Positions 21,253 to 32,570 are shown, numbered from the stretch's first letter. The stretch: DNA of 64,000 nucleotides from Allodiplogaster sudhausi (GCA_945643635.1 CALZFC010000107.1:257501-321500); one strand, 5' to 3'. Numbers and translations are program-made. Notes: a model not told the origin generated them from the letters alone.

Positions 21253-24200
21253 ATGAGCGCGGCTGAGGAAGACAACCAGTCGGCCCTTTTCATCTTCCTT
21301 CTTCTCCTGGCCGCGGCTGATTCGCTTTGCCTGTTTCATGTTTTGCTTGCAAAGAACCTCCGTTTCAGATTCGTTGATGTCTCTGTGAAGTAATGCTGAA
21401 TAAAGGGCACCTTCTGTGCTGCTTCCATTTGCTATGTTTTCTTGTCACATCGACTTACGCTGCAGTTGTCAGTTTTTTTAAACGAGTTTCCTCCGTTCCT
21501 CTAAAGTAAGTAGCTTAACCTTTTCCGAACGTTGAAGTCGATCTAAATAGTAGGTAATGGAATGATTCCTCCAGGCTGAGAAAAGGGTGGAATCGGATGC
21601 GTACTACAACGTCTATGGCATCCTGGGCGATCATTATGACTTGGATAATGGTCGACCTTTCATCCATTGCACGGTCAGTCCAATTCTCATTATCCAATAT
21701 TTACTTGCCTCGTTGGAGATGGTTTTCAAGGTATGAAGTTCTCTAATCATGCCGTTCAAATTTATCCTTTTCATGGATTCATATTGATTGGAGCTTTCTA
21801 AATGTTGCATTTTTAATTGGTTAGCTGTTCTTTGAGTTGCTGAAGACGAGAGGCAGCAACGAGACGGAAGGAGCGATTTGCAATGGTGAGATGTGTTTGT
21901 CGAAGGGGCAGTGCTTCGTACAAGACGGGCGGCTCCAGCAGCGGCTGGGCTGCATGGGCGTCTTTCGCATTTCATCCAATTACACTTTGGTTAGTATTCC
22001 CCCGTTCCACCGACGTAACCATCAACATTGTGCGACTCTTTATTACTAAACACGCGAACATGCACATCTTGAACGCTTTTCAGCATTTGTCATCAAAGAG
22101 CGGTTTTTTTTCTGACCAGTCTGAATAGTGTTGAGAAGGATATACGTTGCTTAGGTCTAGGCCGGAGGGCTTCAGCGCTGGCGTTTGGTGCATTGGATAG
22201 GGGACACAGGGGTTACGCGAGGCTCACTCCACTCGAGCCCAATCCTAGTTTCTTTAGGAAACTCTTCCTCGCAAGACAAAGTTGACATCCCAACACATTT
22301 CGCCAGAAATGCAAGGGTGCTGGCAGCACCAGGGCTACACTCCCGGGGAATGCACCGAAACGGAAGAAGTCGGTTCAGTTATTATCTACAGAAACCCCTA
22401 TACCGTTACAATATCTCTCAAGGTTTTAGAAGAAAATGTTTATTTTTTTACTTATTGATTTTACTCTTACGTTCTGGAAGCATTCAGAAAAGTTTCAAAA
22501 GTATGTTTCTTAAGTTTCTAAAGAATCTTTTCTTTGAGTGCGCTGTTGATGCCTCGAACCTACAACAAGTCGCGGAGTTTATTTTCTGTTGTTGTAAGCG
22601 GCACTTATGCAACACGAACGTGGTTGTGTACGATAACTTGGACTTCTTGCTCTCTTCTCCGGCCGATTCAACTGGCCAGGAAGTATTCGCGCATAATGGT
22701 ATTCATTTTCCTCGCATCTGTCGTTTTTGCTAACTGAAGGAAATTCTATACGAAACTAGGTTGAATAAGAGGGGATCCTCATTGACAGGAGTTCGTCTCT
22801 GGCTGCTCTGCATTTTGACAGCGTCTTTGTTTGTCATAATTGTCCTTGGCAGTGTCCGGGCCTGCAGAACATACCCATTTTGTCAGGAACATCGCAAGGT
22901 TACTCACTCACCCACCCACTTCATTTTTATTATTAAACTTTCATGCCGTATGGTTTCTAAAGTGATCCCGTGTTCCTTTAGTTTTCATTCTTATCCATTT
23001 TTTAATGTTTAAAGACTATGAGACTGAAAATGTTTAGATTTTGGAAGAAGATATTGCTGGGAGCGTGAGTGAACTGGAGAAGACTCTACTTGAATCGGTT
23101 CCTTCTCTTCCTAATCCGATAAGGATAGTCCAGGTAACTGATGAGAATCCTTTGAAAGCTGAAACAAATAAAAGAATGCTCAGGAAGTGGCCCGTGGTCG
23201 ATTCGGTACAGTATACAGTGGAGTGTTACTGGAGGGGGGCCGAGCCAGCGAGGCTGTGCTTGCTGTGAAGGTCTTCCTGCCTTGTGAGTACGACAGCTTC
23301 AAGTATGAAGTGGTAAGTGAGAGTTGGAGATGGAAATAATCCTTGTGCTTGGACAGGAAGCGTATCAAATGAATGGGATGAGAGAGAACCCATTCATTCT
23401 TTTCTTCCATGGCTCTTTGCATCTCAAGAACGACTCTCGCTTTATTCTCACTCAGTATCACGAGCATGGAAGTCTCGAGAAGTTTCTTGAGGTTGGAATG
23501 CAGGCGTCGTAAACTAAAAGAAGCAAAGGGCGGGTCAGAGCAAATCGAACTTGTTGAAATCGGCATTATATTTGTATTTAATATAATTGTTGCCGTTTAA
23601 GCACAATATTCTCACTGCCGAAATAGCCTTGAAGTTCGTGTTTACCATTCTGAAAGGGCTCTTATTCCTGCACGACGACAGTGAGGCCTCGGGTGGAAAG
23701 CCGCCCATTGTACACCGGTTAGTCTCTTCTTTTACTATTCTCTTTCCCTCTCATCAAGGGTTAGGGGATCAAGTCATATACCAGAGTAAAAAAGAGGAGA
23801 AAAGAGAGAAGAACAAGGACGATGGGTGATCTGCTTGTCCATTGTCCATCTCCATTACAGTGACATGAAGTCTCGGAACGTTCTTGTGAAGTCAGACTTG
23901 ACTTGTGCGATTGGCGACTTCGGCCTTTCTATTTGCTGCTTTTCAGGATGTGTTAATCAACACAAGAAACAGGTAAATGCTTTCTCTTGTTGTGTGACAA
24001 GACAAAGGAATGAATTGAGGTGGGCACTCATCGATACATGGCACCCGAGATGCTGGAGGGCAGTGCAGTTGTCAGCATTGAGAGCTTCCGGAAAGGAGAC
24101 ATTTATGCCACGGCCCTGGTCATTTGGGAGGTCATTTTTATCTTCTCCATTTTATATATTTTCTCTCCAGCTTACCGCCATAACGTGAAACTTTTAAAAA

Positions 24201-24656
24201 GATTATTTGAGAAAACTGCTTAACCTTTACTAAATGATACATCGCCTTCAGATCATGAATCGCGTTGAAGTTCCGGGGCAGGAAACTCCGCCTGCTTGTC
24301 TTCCATACGAGAAAGAGGTGAGTGGCGAGCTGGAGAAGGAGGCAATGCGTGCGCTGCTGAGAGATGTGGTGGGGAAGAAAGGGCTGAGACCCGAGTGGAG
24401 AAGGGGGCTGGAGGAGCAGGAGACTCTGGCAGTCGTGATCTCCGTGGCTGAGGACATGTGGTGGAAGGAGGCGGAGGCACGCATCCCCGCCCTTTGTGGC
24501 CACAATCGACTCCTCAGACACCTCCACGTGCCCCTTCCCGACCCCGTCTTCCCCGTCCCTTCTCTGCCTTCTTTCCCTCCAGATGACGAGCCCCTTTTTG
24601 ACTCTCCTCTCGGTTTTCCCTCTAACCTTCCTCGTTGTGTATTTCATTCCAAGTAA
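21253..24656 (+). CDS. TGF-beta superfamily type II receptor (activin/BMP type II-like) Ser/Thr kinase
   Basis: This is a membrane receptor kinase that binds TGF-beta-family ligand and activates type I receptors. ATG 21253 starts a signal peptide ([18 protein letters not shown]). The cysteine-rich ectodomain includes [15 protein letters not shown] and ends in [10 protein letters not shown], the CCC-x4/5-CN signature of these receptors. A transmembrane segment follows ([18 protein letters not shown]). No GS box is seen, which favours type II. Kinase landmarks are intact: GRFGTVYSG loop, AVKVF lysine, [10 protein letters not shown] (split by an intron), [20 protein letters not shown] and [12 protein letters not shown]. 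The C-lobe ends with [16 protein letters not shown] and a Pro-rich tail; the stop is at 24656. Introns are short. ActRII versus BMPR2 cannot be settled, because the tail is far shorter than in BMPR2. Confidence 0.88.
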
Positions 24657-25271
24657 CTCCCCTCTTTCACTTTCTTACAGTTTCTTGTACTCATTTCACC
24701 CTGCCATCATTTTGTGTATTTATTTTTCTACACATACGGTTATTTTCTAGTATTTTGTTCACGTTTACAATCTGGAAGTTGACGGAAATATTGAACTTAC
24801 GTGGTTCGCTCGTTAACAATTGTCCATTTATCCTGATGAATGTAAGCATTCTTCATTACTCCCTTTCTCATACTCCTTTCTGTCCTTTTTTCTCCTTAAA
24901 GTGAGCGATTTTAAACGATCTCATGTAATTGTAAATTACTCTTATTGTGTTATATCTGAACCGGGTTGCTCTTCTGCATACGCAGTTTGATGTGTATAAC
25001 ATTCTTTAGATTCTTTTAGGTATTCACTCCAGCTCTTTGTGTTTATATTGCGAGAGGATAGCTCCCATAAAGAATGAAAGAGTCAGGGAAATTTCTTCTA
25101 TTCTGTCTTCTTATTCCTTTCTTGGACACTAAAAGTGATTACTATGATGTGTCCAATTTGCACGAAATCAGTAATTGGTATCTTCTACTCTAAGCATTGT
25201 TACGTGTACATTGTAGAGTGAGGTGGGTATTGTAATATTATTTTTAGAATAAAGATGCCCAAGTAAGGTAA
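24657..25271. other. Intergenic region after the receptor
   Basis: AT-rich sequence with no supported gene, probably including the receptor 3' UTR (AATAAA near 25248). No repeats are seen. Confidence 0.5.
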
Positions 25272-25690
25272 CTAATCAAACGTGAATAACATGGAGAGTG
25301 ATATGTTGACGGGAAGGAAATTGGTCTGAGGGTGGGAAAAGGTTGTTTGTGCATGTGGAGGCTGCTTGATATGAAAGACCTCCACTCCGTGGCTGCCGTG
25401 CTTGCGATCTCCGTCATCAACGATGTTATAGAATAGCTGGAACGAGATGATAGGAAGAGAGGGCATAAGGGAAGAGGTTCTGGGGGGGGAGTGGAGTGAG
25501 GGGGCGATTCGCTTCATAGCATCAAGCTGCGTGCTCACACCCGCCTCCACCAGCCCCTCTTCGCTCACGCCCGCCTCCACCAGCCCCTCTTCGCTCACGC
25601 CCGCCTCCACCAGCCCCTCTTCGCTCACGCCAGCCTCCACCAGCCCCTCTTTGCCGTGCCATCCCAGATTCCCAACGTGACTGCAACCAC
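25272..25690 (-). CDS. Unrecognised gene 3' end with a 10-residue repeat
   Basis: On the minus strand a terminal exon follows a good acceptor near 25440 and reads LFYNIVDDGDRKHGSHGVEV and then FHIKQPPHAQ to a TAG at 25272. The preceding stretch (25690-25480) reads SHVGNLGWHGKEGLVEAGV, then tandem EEGLVEAGVS units, then STQLDAMKRIAPSL. The plus strand of the repeat is also open (TPASTSPSSL). Upstream exons are not identified; one candidate (about 26255-26185, DRFVTRKGVIEELRGNSWNW after an AG) lies just beyond the FTSJ1 stop. No family is recognised. This could also be an alternative 3' end of FTSJ1. Confidence 0.3.
25541..25660. repeat. 30-bp tandem repeat, four copies
   Basis: The unit is CCCTCTTCGCTCACGCCCGC plus CTCCACCAGC. 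Copies differ by one or two bases. It may be coding on the minus strand (see the gene end at 25272-25690). Confidence 0.9.
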
Positions 25691-25840
25691 TCTCATCGGC
25701 CTTCTCTTAATAAAATGAACGAACACAAAGTTGGTGGGACGAGAGATTGCGAGAGGGCGACTTCTGGCGGTCGCTCTCTCCACATTCATCCAGTGTGTTC
25801 AGTTGATAATAACGAGCCTGCTATAGCAACCACTTCACTT

Positions 25841-25908
25841 TCTCTCTCTCTCTCATTCTTTCTCTCTTTCCTCTCCCCATACTGTCATTCTTCCTCTCTC
25901 ACACAGGA
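25841..25908. repeat. CT-rich tract ending in a possible acceptor
   Basis: A CT microsatellite that runs into CACACAG followed by GAAGTAACTATCAGATGG. It could be an acceptor of a small plus-strand transcript that starts at ATG 25715, but the encoded peptide is unrecognised. Confidence 0.5.
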
Positions 25909-26060
25909 AGTAACTATCAGATGGCTGTGGAATACTTCTCCCATCTCGTAGGGAGCTGAAAATGACAGGAAACACAGACTAGTCCCGGTCGAGGAACACA
26001 TAGTCTTTCTTAACGAGACAACAATTAGGCTAAAATGAAGTAAGGTAAGAAGATAACTGA

Positions 26061-26138
26061 CTTCTCCAGAAGGAGAGGCAGATGTATGAACAAGCTGAAC
26101 AAGGCTCGTTCATGCATCTGCCTCTTCTTCCGGAGAAG
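26061..26138. other. Long near-perfect hairpin (31-bp arms, 16-nt loop)
   Basis: The left arm (26061-26091) and right arm (26108-26138) pair over 31 positions with one A-C mismatch and two G-U wobbles. It lies about 225 bp downstream of the FTSJ1 stop, possibly in its 3' UTR. The geometry resembles a microRNA precursor, but a recent small inverted duplication would look the same. Confidence 0.55.
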
Positions 26139-26362
26139 TTCATGCACCTTCTACCGCGGGGAGAGTTCTCGTCCCTTCTACATGCACAGCCAGTTCCATG
26201 AATTTCCCCTAAGCTCTTCAATCACCCCCTTGCGGGTGACAAACCGGTCCTACAATCTGCTCGAGAATTCCTCACGCAACAACAACTTTATATTAAAGAA
26301 AAAAATTTATCTCTACACAAAAGCCATTAATAACAACAATCGGGCAAATAACACATTCCATG

Positions 26363-26529
26363 CTAAGAATTGCCAAACACTTCGCCGAAAGCAGCTGCCA
26401 GTTCGTCGTTAATTCCAATTTCCATTTCCTTGTCTTCCTTTATTCGTTCGGTGTACCTTAACAAAAATATGTCGTTCAAAGCCCCAAGGAAGGGGAAGAG
26501 AGGCAAACCTAGACAGAGAGAGCTATAGG

Positions 26530-26568
<39 letters not shown>

Positions 26569-28786
26569 AGAAAGAATAAGTAAAGGAGACATAGAAGAAA
26601 CTTTGGTGACTTGCCTCTGTTTGTTCAAGTCCCGTCTGAGTTTGCGAGAAGGAGCAATGAAGGCGGCCTCGATGGTGCTGAGGGAGAGCTTGCCTTCCTT
26701 CTTAAGCTGGCAGGCCAATTTGTAAGGGGGCTCAGTCGGGGGAGCCAGGACTTCTCGCATTTCATATCTGAAGAAGAGTTCAGTATGCTTAGCTAAAAAG
26801 GCGAATTAGAAACCTGCTGCGAGTTTGATCAAGGGAGGACAAATCGAGCGGGTAAAGACGGTCCGAGTCCCATCCACTTAAGTCTCCGCAGGCCACAAAG
26901 GGAACAACCAATCGATTGGAAGACGGCAGCTCGGCCACGGCTTCCTCTCAAAACAAAAGCATATTATTAAACCATTTTTTTATATAAAAAACTATACGTG
27001 GATAAAAAAGGAAGATACCATAATTCTCAGAGAAAGAAATGTTATCCATAGATGGCACGTATCCATCGGGTGGGCAGTAGTCTTGGCACACGACAAAGGC
27101 TTCTGAATTCAACTGGCAATAAATGGAGGAAACACAGCAAGCGACATATTCCAATGCATAACTTTGCTAAAACAAGTTGACTTCCTGTGATAGATCACGG
27201 TTTGATTCAAGTGTTCCCACATATGTTATTCGAAAATAATTCTTAGATGAGTGAAAAAGATGAAAAGCGACCACAGCTGCTTTGGCGACTGCTTTTCGGC
27301 TTTGCACAGCTCACGCTCTTGAAGAAGCGAGAGAGTTGAGCATAGAGAAGACTTGCATTCCGGGCGCGGAAAATTTTCGCAACGAAGGAACCATGAGGCT
27401 CCAGCACGAATGACGCAATGTTCAGGGCCTCGACGCAATACAACTTCCCACTTCTCTCTCACCCTCTCTACTTAGCTCTTTCACCCTCCCAATCAAAGGA
27501 AACAACACATACGGCAACAAGAAGTTGTCCCTGCATATATTCGTCCAGGGCATGAAGTCCAGTTACTGAAACAAACCCACCGTAATAGTATTCTTTGATA
27601 CTCTTTCTCTACAAAGAGCATTTGTTTCTCACAAGCATTACAATGCCGAAATCAAAGACTGATAGAGCATCCAATGTATTTTCGGTGCTATCCTAGTTGG
27701 GGGGGGGCAAAATATTTTCATTTTTCAATCTACCACAAATCGTGCCCAGGGGGGTTTTAGGCCATGGGGAACACGAATATAGAGCTCTAGACCATGGGGA
27801 ACACGAATATAATGTTCAATTTGTAAAAAATTTTCATTTAACAAAGTTATAGTACTTCACATTTTTTCCCCAACTTTACATCTAAACTCGTGCACTAAGG
27901 AGTTTTCAGAGGTGCCAAACACTAAAATAGTGTCAATTAAGCACTAACGAATAGAGATGAGTCGAAAAGAACGTAATATTCGAGTTTAACAGGTCTGAAA
28001 ACCCCCTCGAGCAGCATTTTACCTGAAATCGGACAAAACATATGTCAAGTAAAAGTACTGTAACTTAGTTAAATGACAAAGTAATACAAAATGAACATTA
28101 TATTCGTGTTCCCCATGGCCTAAAACCCCCCTGTGCACGATTTGGGGTGAATTTTAAAAAAAAATGTATTTTGCCCCCCCCCCCCCAACTAGGATAGCCC
28201 CGTAATTTCCATAAGCTAACCGTCCGGAGCTCCATCACAAACGACTAGTTGTGCTTTTTGTCCATCGAAATTTGCGATTATCTCTTCGGCTGTTTTTACC
28301 TCAAGAAGTAAATGTAACGATGGAAAACGTAACCATCGTGATGGCTCTAGAATGAGAAAAACCTGTGTGATATCTCCGCGAAGTTGAATGACTCCCGGGA
28401 GAGGCGCCATTGGTTGTAAATCCACGGCGACAATTCGAGCATCGGGACTTCGGCCAAGTAACTTCTTCGACAAAACTTGACTCCAACTTCCGGGTGCTGC
28501 GCATAGATCTACCGCCTTAGTCACTCCTAAATATAAGATGTCCCTCTCAATCAAAACTTCTGGAAGAATCTTGCTTTTTTATTACATATCGCTTAAGAAT
28601 ATTAAACAAATGAACAGGGAAATAGAAGCATGAGTAAGTGACAGCTCTCAAAGAAATGAATAAACCCTGGAAAATGCCGAACTCATCGTCGATCTGCAAC
28701 AATTTGAATGCACTTCGAGCGCGCCATCCCTCCTCCTTTGCAAGCCGGTAGTAGATATCCCGCTTGTCCTTCGATGTCTTACCCAT
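26363..28786 (-). CDS. FTSJ1: FTSJ1/TRM7-type tRNA 2'-O-methyltransferase
   Basis: This SAM-dependent enzyme 2'-O-methylates riboses in the anticodon loop (positions 32 and 34 in characterised homologues). ATG 28786 starts [20 protein letters not shown]. The class I fold SAM site reads [15 protein letters not shown], and [19 protein letters not shown] follows. The catalytic K-D-K-E set is visible in SAFKLLQ, CDGAPD, FVAKIFR and SEAFVVCQ. Family markers [11 protein letters not shown] and [19 protein letters not shown] are present, and the end is [17 protein letters not shown] with TAG at 26363. Exons include 28786-28666, 28526-28363, 28299-28221 and one from 27565. The 655-bp intron 27566-28220 holds a foldback element. 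Substrate specificity is inferred from the family. A 214-bp gap separates it from divergent DUSP11. Confidence 0.93.
27687..28198. mobile_element. Foldback/MITE-like element in the FTSJ1 intron
   Basis: The ends are inverted: GCTATCCTAGTTGGGGG at the left and its complement at 28198. Pairing continues inward through AAATCGTGC-CAGGGGGGTTTT and AGGCCATGGGGAACACGAAT, so each arm is at least 150 bp. The left arm contains a direct duplication of CCATGGGGAACACGAATATA. No transposase ORF and no clear target-site duplication are seen. Confidence 0.85.
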
Positions 28787-29000
28787 TCCAGCTTTCTACC
28801 TTAACAGCAAAAGTCACACCCGAAAATTTGAACAGAATCACAAATCATCACATCAAATCCTACATGTTTGGCAAAATGCCAAAGAAGTTAAATATTGTAA
28901 TTCAAAGAAATCACTCGAGTGTACGGACACACTAAAGTAACAAGGAGGCCAAAACAAATTAAATAAACGTGCCTCAACTGTTGAATTCGGAGAATCTGCA
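28787..29000. promoter_or_regulatory. Shared intergenic region of divergent FTSJ1 and DUSP11
   Basis: Only 214 bp separate the two start codons. It must contain both 5' UTRs and core promoters, so a bidirectional promoter is inferred. No clear TATA box is seen. Confidence 0.5.
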
Positions 29001-31220
29001 ATGGTGCGTACTGAGCGCATTGTTCCAAAAGAGTGAGGTTCTTTTCTTCTTTCTCAGCTGCATTCTCTTGTCGTGCTTACTGCTCATGCTAATTCTTTGT
29101 ATATAAATAATCAAACCGGAAGCATTTACTCATTTCAGTTGGGCCCAGTATCAACCCATCGGGACAGTCATTCCCAACACTCGATTCATTGTATTCAAGA
29201 CGCCACTTAGTGAGAGACTTTCTCGACGACTTCCTCCCAGTTCACGTTTCACCGTTTCTCATCTGTTCATATATGTCGGTTTTTTCCCTTCTTATTTCCC
29301 AATTTTTTTATTCATTGTTCTTTTGAGTTTACTTTTAAAATTAGGCATAAAATTAGGCAATAATTTACAATAATGTCTCATAACCAGAAGACCACTCGTT
29401 CCCTTTTAAACAAGTCACTTTCAGCTAGCAGAAAGAGATGAACGACTTGGGTTGGTGGTTGACTTGACAGACACGACTCGGTACTACAACAAGAGTGATG
29501 TGGAAGGGATGTGCGTGGAGTACGAGAAGCTGCCGTGTCCGGGACGCGGTTTCATTCATCGGGAAGATACTGCGCGCCAGTTTAATGCTGCCATTCTTCG
29601 GTTTATCAACCGCAGTCATGATAAAAGTGCGTCTCATTTTTTTTTGTCTTTTTAAAATGTAATAAGATTCGTTGTTGTAGAAGCTCTGATAGGAGTGCAT
29701 TGCTCCCGCGGAGTGAATCGCAGCGGGTTCTTAGTCTGTCGCTTCCTTATCGATGTTCTCGGGTGGACTTCTCATCAGGCTATTGAAGGTTGTTTTTTCG
29801 GTGTTTCATAGAAATTTTGCCGTTTCTTCTTGTAAATATCTTTGTATTCTTCGACAGCTTTCGATAAATCTCGCGGATATCCAATCGAAAAGGGCTCCTA
29901 CATCCAAGCACTCCACAAAGCTGCGAAGGACTACCGCACTCGTCAGTTGTTAGTGTTTTTTGCTTTCTTTAGTAGTTATATTTTCTCTCGATGCAAGGAT
30001 TTTCGGATCGGATGGGTTCTCCACTCACCTTTGTCTTATAATATGCCAAAAACTAAGTGATTTCTAAAGTTGTTTTTGTTGGTTTGGTGTAATTGAACTA
30101 TTGGTACCAAAAATTTCGGTGTTATCAGTCTCTGGTAAAAAGCGAATGGTCCAATTCCCCGCGAGGTAATGGTGAGATGGTGCAAAACTTGCAATATTTC
30201 GCAGAAATGGTTCATTAATGGTAGGACGAGTATCAGAAAACTAGTAAACTAGCTTATTATTTGGCCAAAACACGTGGATACTTGGCCATTACCATTTATT
30301 TACCATTCGCTTTTTACCAGAGGTGATAGCAAAATTTCTCGTTGAGGTTAGTTGGTACGAGAAACACAAATATGATATTGCTTTTTCTTCTAGAGCTGGT
30401 TTTTCTGGAGTTTTATCAGACTGGTAGTTGGGGTGAATCTTGCTGCGGTCACTCTGTTTGAGGAGGAGAACATACAAATTACCAATATTATCCATTTGTA
30501 GGAGGTTCATGTTAAAAGTGTAACGTGTTTATACGCTAGCTTTCTTCATTTGAATCCTTCTTCAGATACTGACATTGTAAATACTGAATATTCTGAGCAC
30601 GGCAAAGAAGATAACGGTTAAGATATTATAATATATATGTGTATAATAGTTGTGTGATATTTGCTTTGCGTGCATCGCTTTGTATTTTAGAGCCGAAAGC
30701 CGAGGAAACGGAGAAGAACCAGAGATTGAAGATCAGAAGATGAAGAAGAAGAAAAGGAAGACCGAGGAGAGAGCGGAGAGCGGACAGGATATGGGCAATA
30801 TCATCAAAACCTTCCTTGGGGTTATCTCGGCGGAGGCCAAGGAGCTCGAGTATCTTACGCTTCTATTTTTTCCTTTTCATGTAATCATATATCATTTTTA
30901 ATTCAGTTGGATATTGTAATGAAAAGACGGTCTTTTTCATTGCTTATTTCAGCTCAGTGACGGACTCTCCCGTAATGTTGAATGTAGATGAGATGGCAGG
31001 AGAGATAGAAGAAGAGGAAGAAGAAGATGAAGAGGAAGAAGGAGAAGATGAGGAAGGAGAGGGGGAAGAGGAGGCCGGCATGTCCAGTTCATTGCCTGGG
31101 GAGACTCTCTCCAGCAAGCGGAGGGCCAGGAGGAAGAGACTACAAAAGATGTTCAATGTTATGAAGAAAGGACGCTTCCACGAGATCCAAGCTATTCAAA
31201 AGGAAAAGTATGGGCTGTAG
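29001..31220 (+). CDS. DUSP11: DUSP11/PIR1-like RNA 5'-phosphatase with charged C-terminal extension
   Basis: DUSP11 is a cysteine phosphatase that removes 5' phosphates from RNA. ATG 29001 gives MVRTERIVPK, joined across a GT-AG intron (29033-29139) to DWAQYQPIGTVIPNTRFIVF, the DUSP11-specific N-terminal block. The core reads GLVVDLTDTTRYYNKSDVEG. The P-loop is HCSRGVNRSG (HCx5R-S/T), with FLIDVLGWTSHQAIEAFD and RGYPIEKGSYIQALHKAA after it. Capping-enzyme triphosphatases share this fold but not this N-terminus, and no guanylyltransferase domain follows. Later exons (30562-30615, 30694 onward, 30956-31220) join in phase if the second AG of a TAGAG acceptor is used. They encode KKKKRK-type basic and very acidic EEEEDEEEEG tracts ending IQAIQKEKYGL. 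That tail could instead be a separate gene. Confidence 0.8.
30112..30337. mobile_element. Short foldback element in the DUSP11 3' half
   Basis: The inverted arms share CTCTGGTAAAAAGCGAATGG (left 30129-30150, right complement 30301-30323), flanked by further weaker pairing through AAATTT...TATCA. It is about 226 bp, non-coding, and lies in a large intron or gap of the DUSP11 locus. Confidence 0.7.
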
Positions 31221-31516
31221 TCATCAGGTGTCTATGAACTTTCGTCTTACTCAACTTCTCTGTATTTCATTAATATTTATCATGCTATTTAAATCTCACT
31301 TCTTTACATTTCGACTAACTGTTTACAGATAAAGTGTCTGACACTTTTCTATCATTATTGCCATGCAAATACAAATAGAATACATAGAAGAGAGACGTGA
31401 ATGAGAGTCGAGGAACGGGAAGAGGAGCGAGCAACATCGGGGGCCACTGCGAAGGGCGACTGGGAGGTTGTTAACTGCAAAAGACAAGGAAGATGGCTAG
31501 ACTGAGGGGAGTCTCT
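31221..31516. other. Gap between DUSP11 and a convergent unresolved locus
   Basis: The 296 bp hold the DUSP11 3' UTR (AT-rich to about 31380). No gene signal is seen. Confidence 0.4.
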
Positions 31517-32279
31517 TCAACTGACATAGAAGAAAGCACCAGCAATAGGCTGGCCAAGTGCCAGTGCTGAAGGAGTTGTGAAGAAGGCAGATGCAGTAGA
31601 GAGAGAAGAGACTTCGGCTGAGAGAGGAGCTGCCAGGGGCTGCAGGCTGTGGAAGAGCAGCACCACGTACTCCGAACGATCTGGTCACGGTCACTCTTTC
31701 TACTTACAGTACTCTTCTCTCTTTATCTACTTACAGTACTCTTCTCGTGGAACTGTCTCATTCGACAGATGTGCGAAGAAATTTCCACGTCCTTGTCTTG
31801 CAGGAGCAAGAGGAACGACTTGTCCACCCGCACTTGGGATATTTGTGGATGCAAATATTGCCCAAGGTTGTCGCTTTGCATCTTAAAAAAAATCCCCCTC
31901 TCTCCTCTCCAATAGCTTCTCTCGCAATGACCAATAAGAGTGAAGGAATGCAAGAATCCATTGGGAGGAGTGGGATCCGCCGTCTGAAGGGAATCAATCA
32001 AAGCAGTGGTGAGATGAGGGAGGGAGAGAGCGATGATCTCATCTGCCATGCGGAAGACAGTCTGAGATGATTCGGAAGAGAAGGCTGCGAGGCTCATCTG
32101 AAAGGACTCCTCAAGAATAGAGACCATCATTCATTTACACTTACCGATTCAAAGACCGCGACTGGCGCCTGAGGCATCACTTGAGGTGTAAGCTCATTCT
32201 CCGCAAACCCTGTAAACGACGTGAAGACTACTATGAAAGCAAAAGCAAGGTCGTGATAGCGAGTGAGAGCGAGAATTCA

Positions 32280-32320
<41 letters not shown>

Positions 32321-32570
32321 TACAGAAAGAGAAATGAAAGAGAGAGAGAGTGGGAGAGTGAGAAAGAAAGAAACAGTTGGTGCTGGTCATGGCAGTGGTT
32401 TCGCAGCAAAGAGAAAGAAGACTCTTTTCGTCGGCAGAGATGGAAGGACGACAGAAGAAGCCAGGAGGGCATTGAGAGCGCAAGAAACGATCACATGGTT
32501 GCAAGTCGAAGAACGACGCGTTCCCTGGACATCTGGCAGTCCAAGAAGAGCGAAAGAGTACCACTCAATA
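31517..32570 (-). CDS. Unrecognised minus-strand gene, partial exon set
   Basis: Several minus-strand exons have good splice sites. One (32210-32143) reads GFAENELTPQVMPQAPVAVF between an AG and a GTAAGT. Others lie at 32103-31990, 31891-31745 (WAIFASTNIPSAGGQVVPLA, then HLSNETVPREEY) and 31680-31517 (SEYVVLLFHSLQPLAAPLSA ending FFYVS, TGA). A hydrophobic stretch, SCALNALLASSVVLPSLP, is open at 32500-32430. Frames alternate, and competing frames remain open in places, so the exon chain is provisional. No family is recognised. The GA-rich tract at 32280-32360 would be intronic. Confidence 0.35.

Noticed and set aside
29001..30000. mRNA capping enzyme (RNGTT) phosphatase domain
   Set aside because: The N-terminal block WAQYQPIGTVIPNTRF matches DUSP11, and no guanylyltransferase domain follows.
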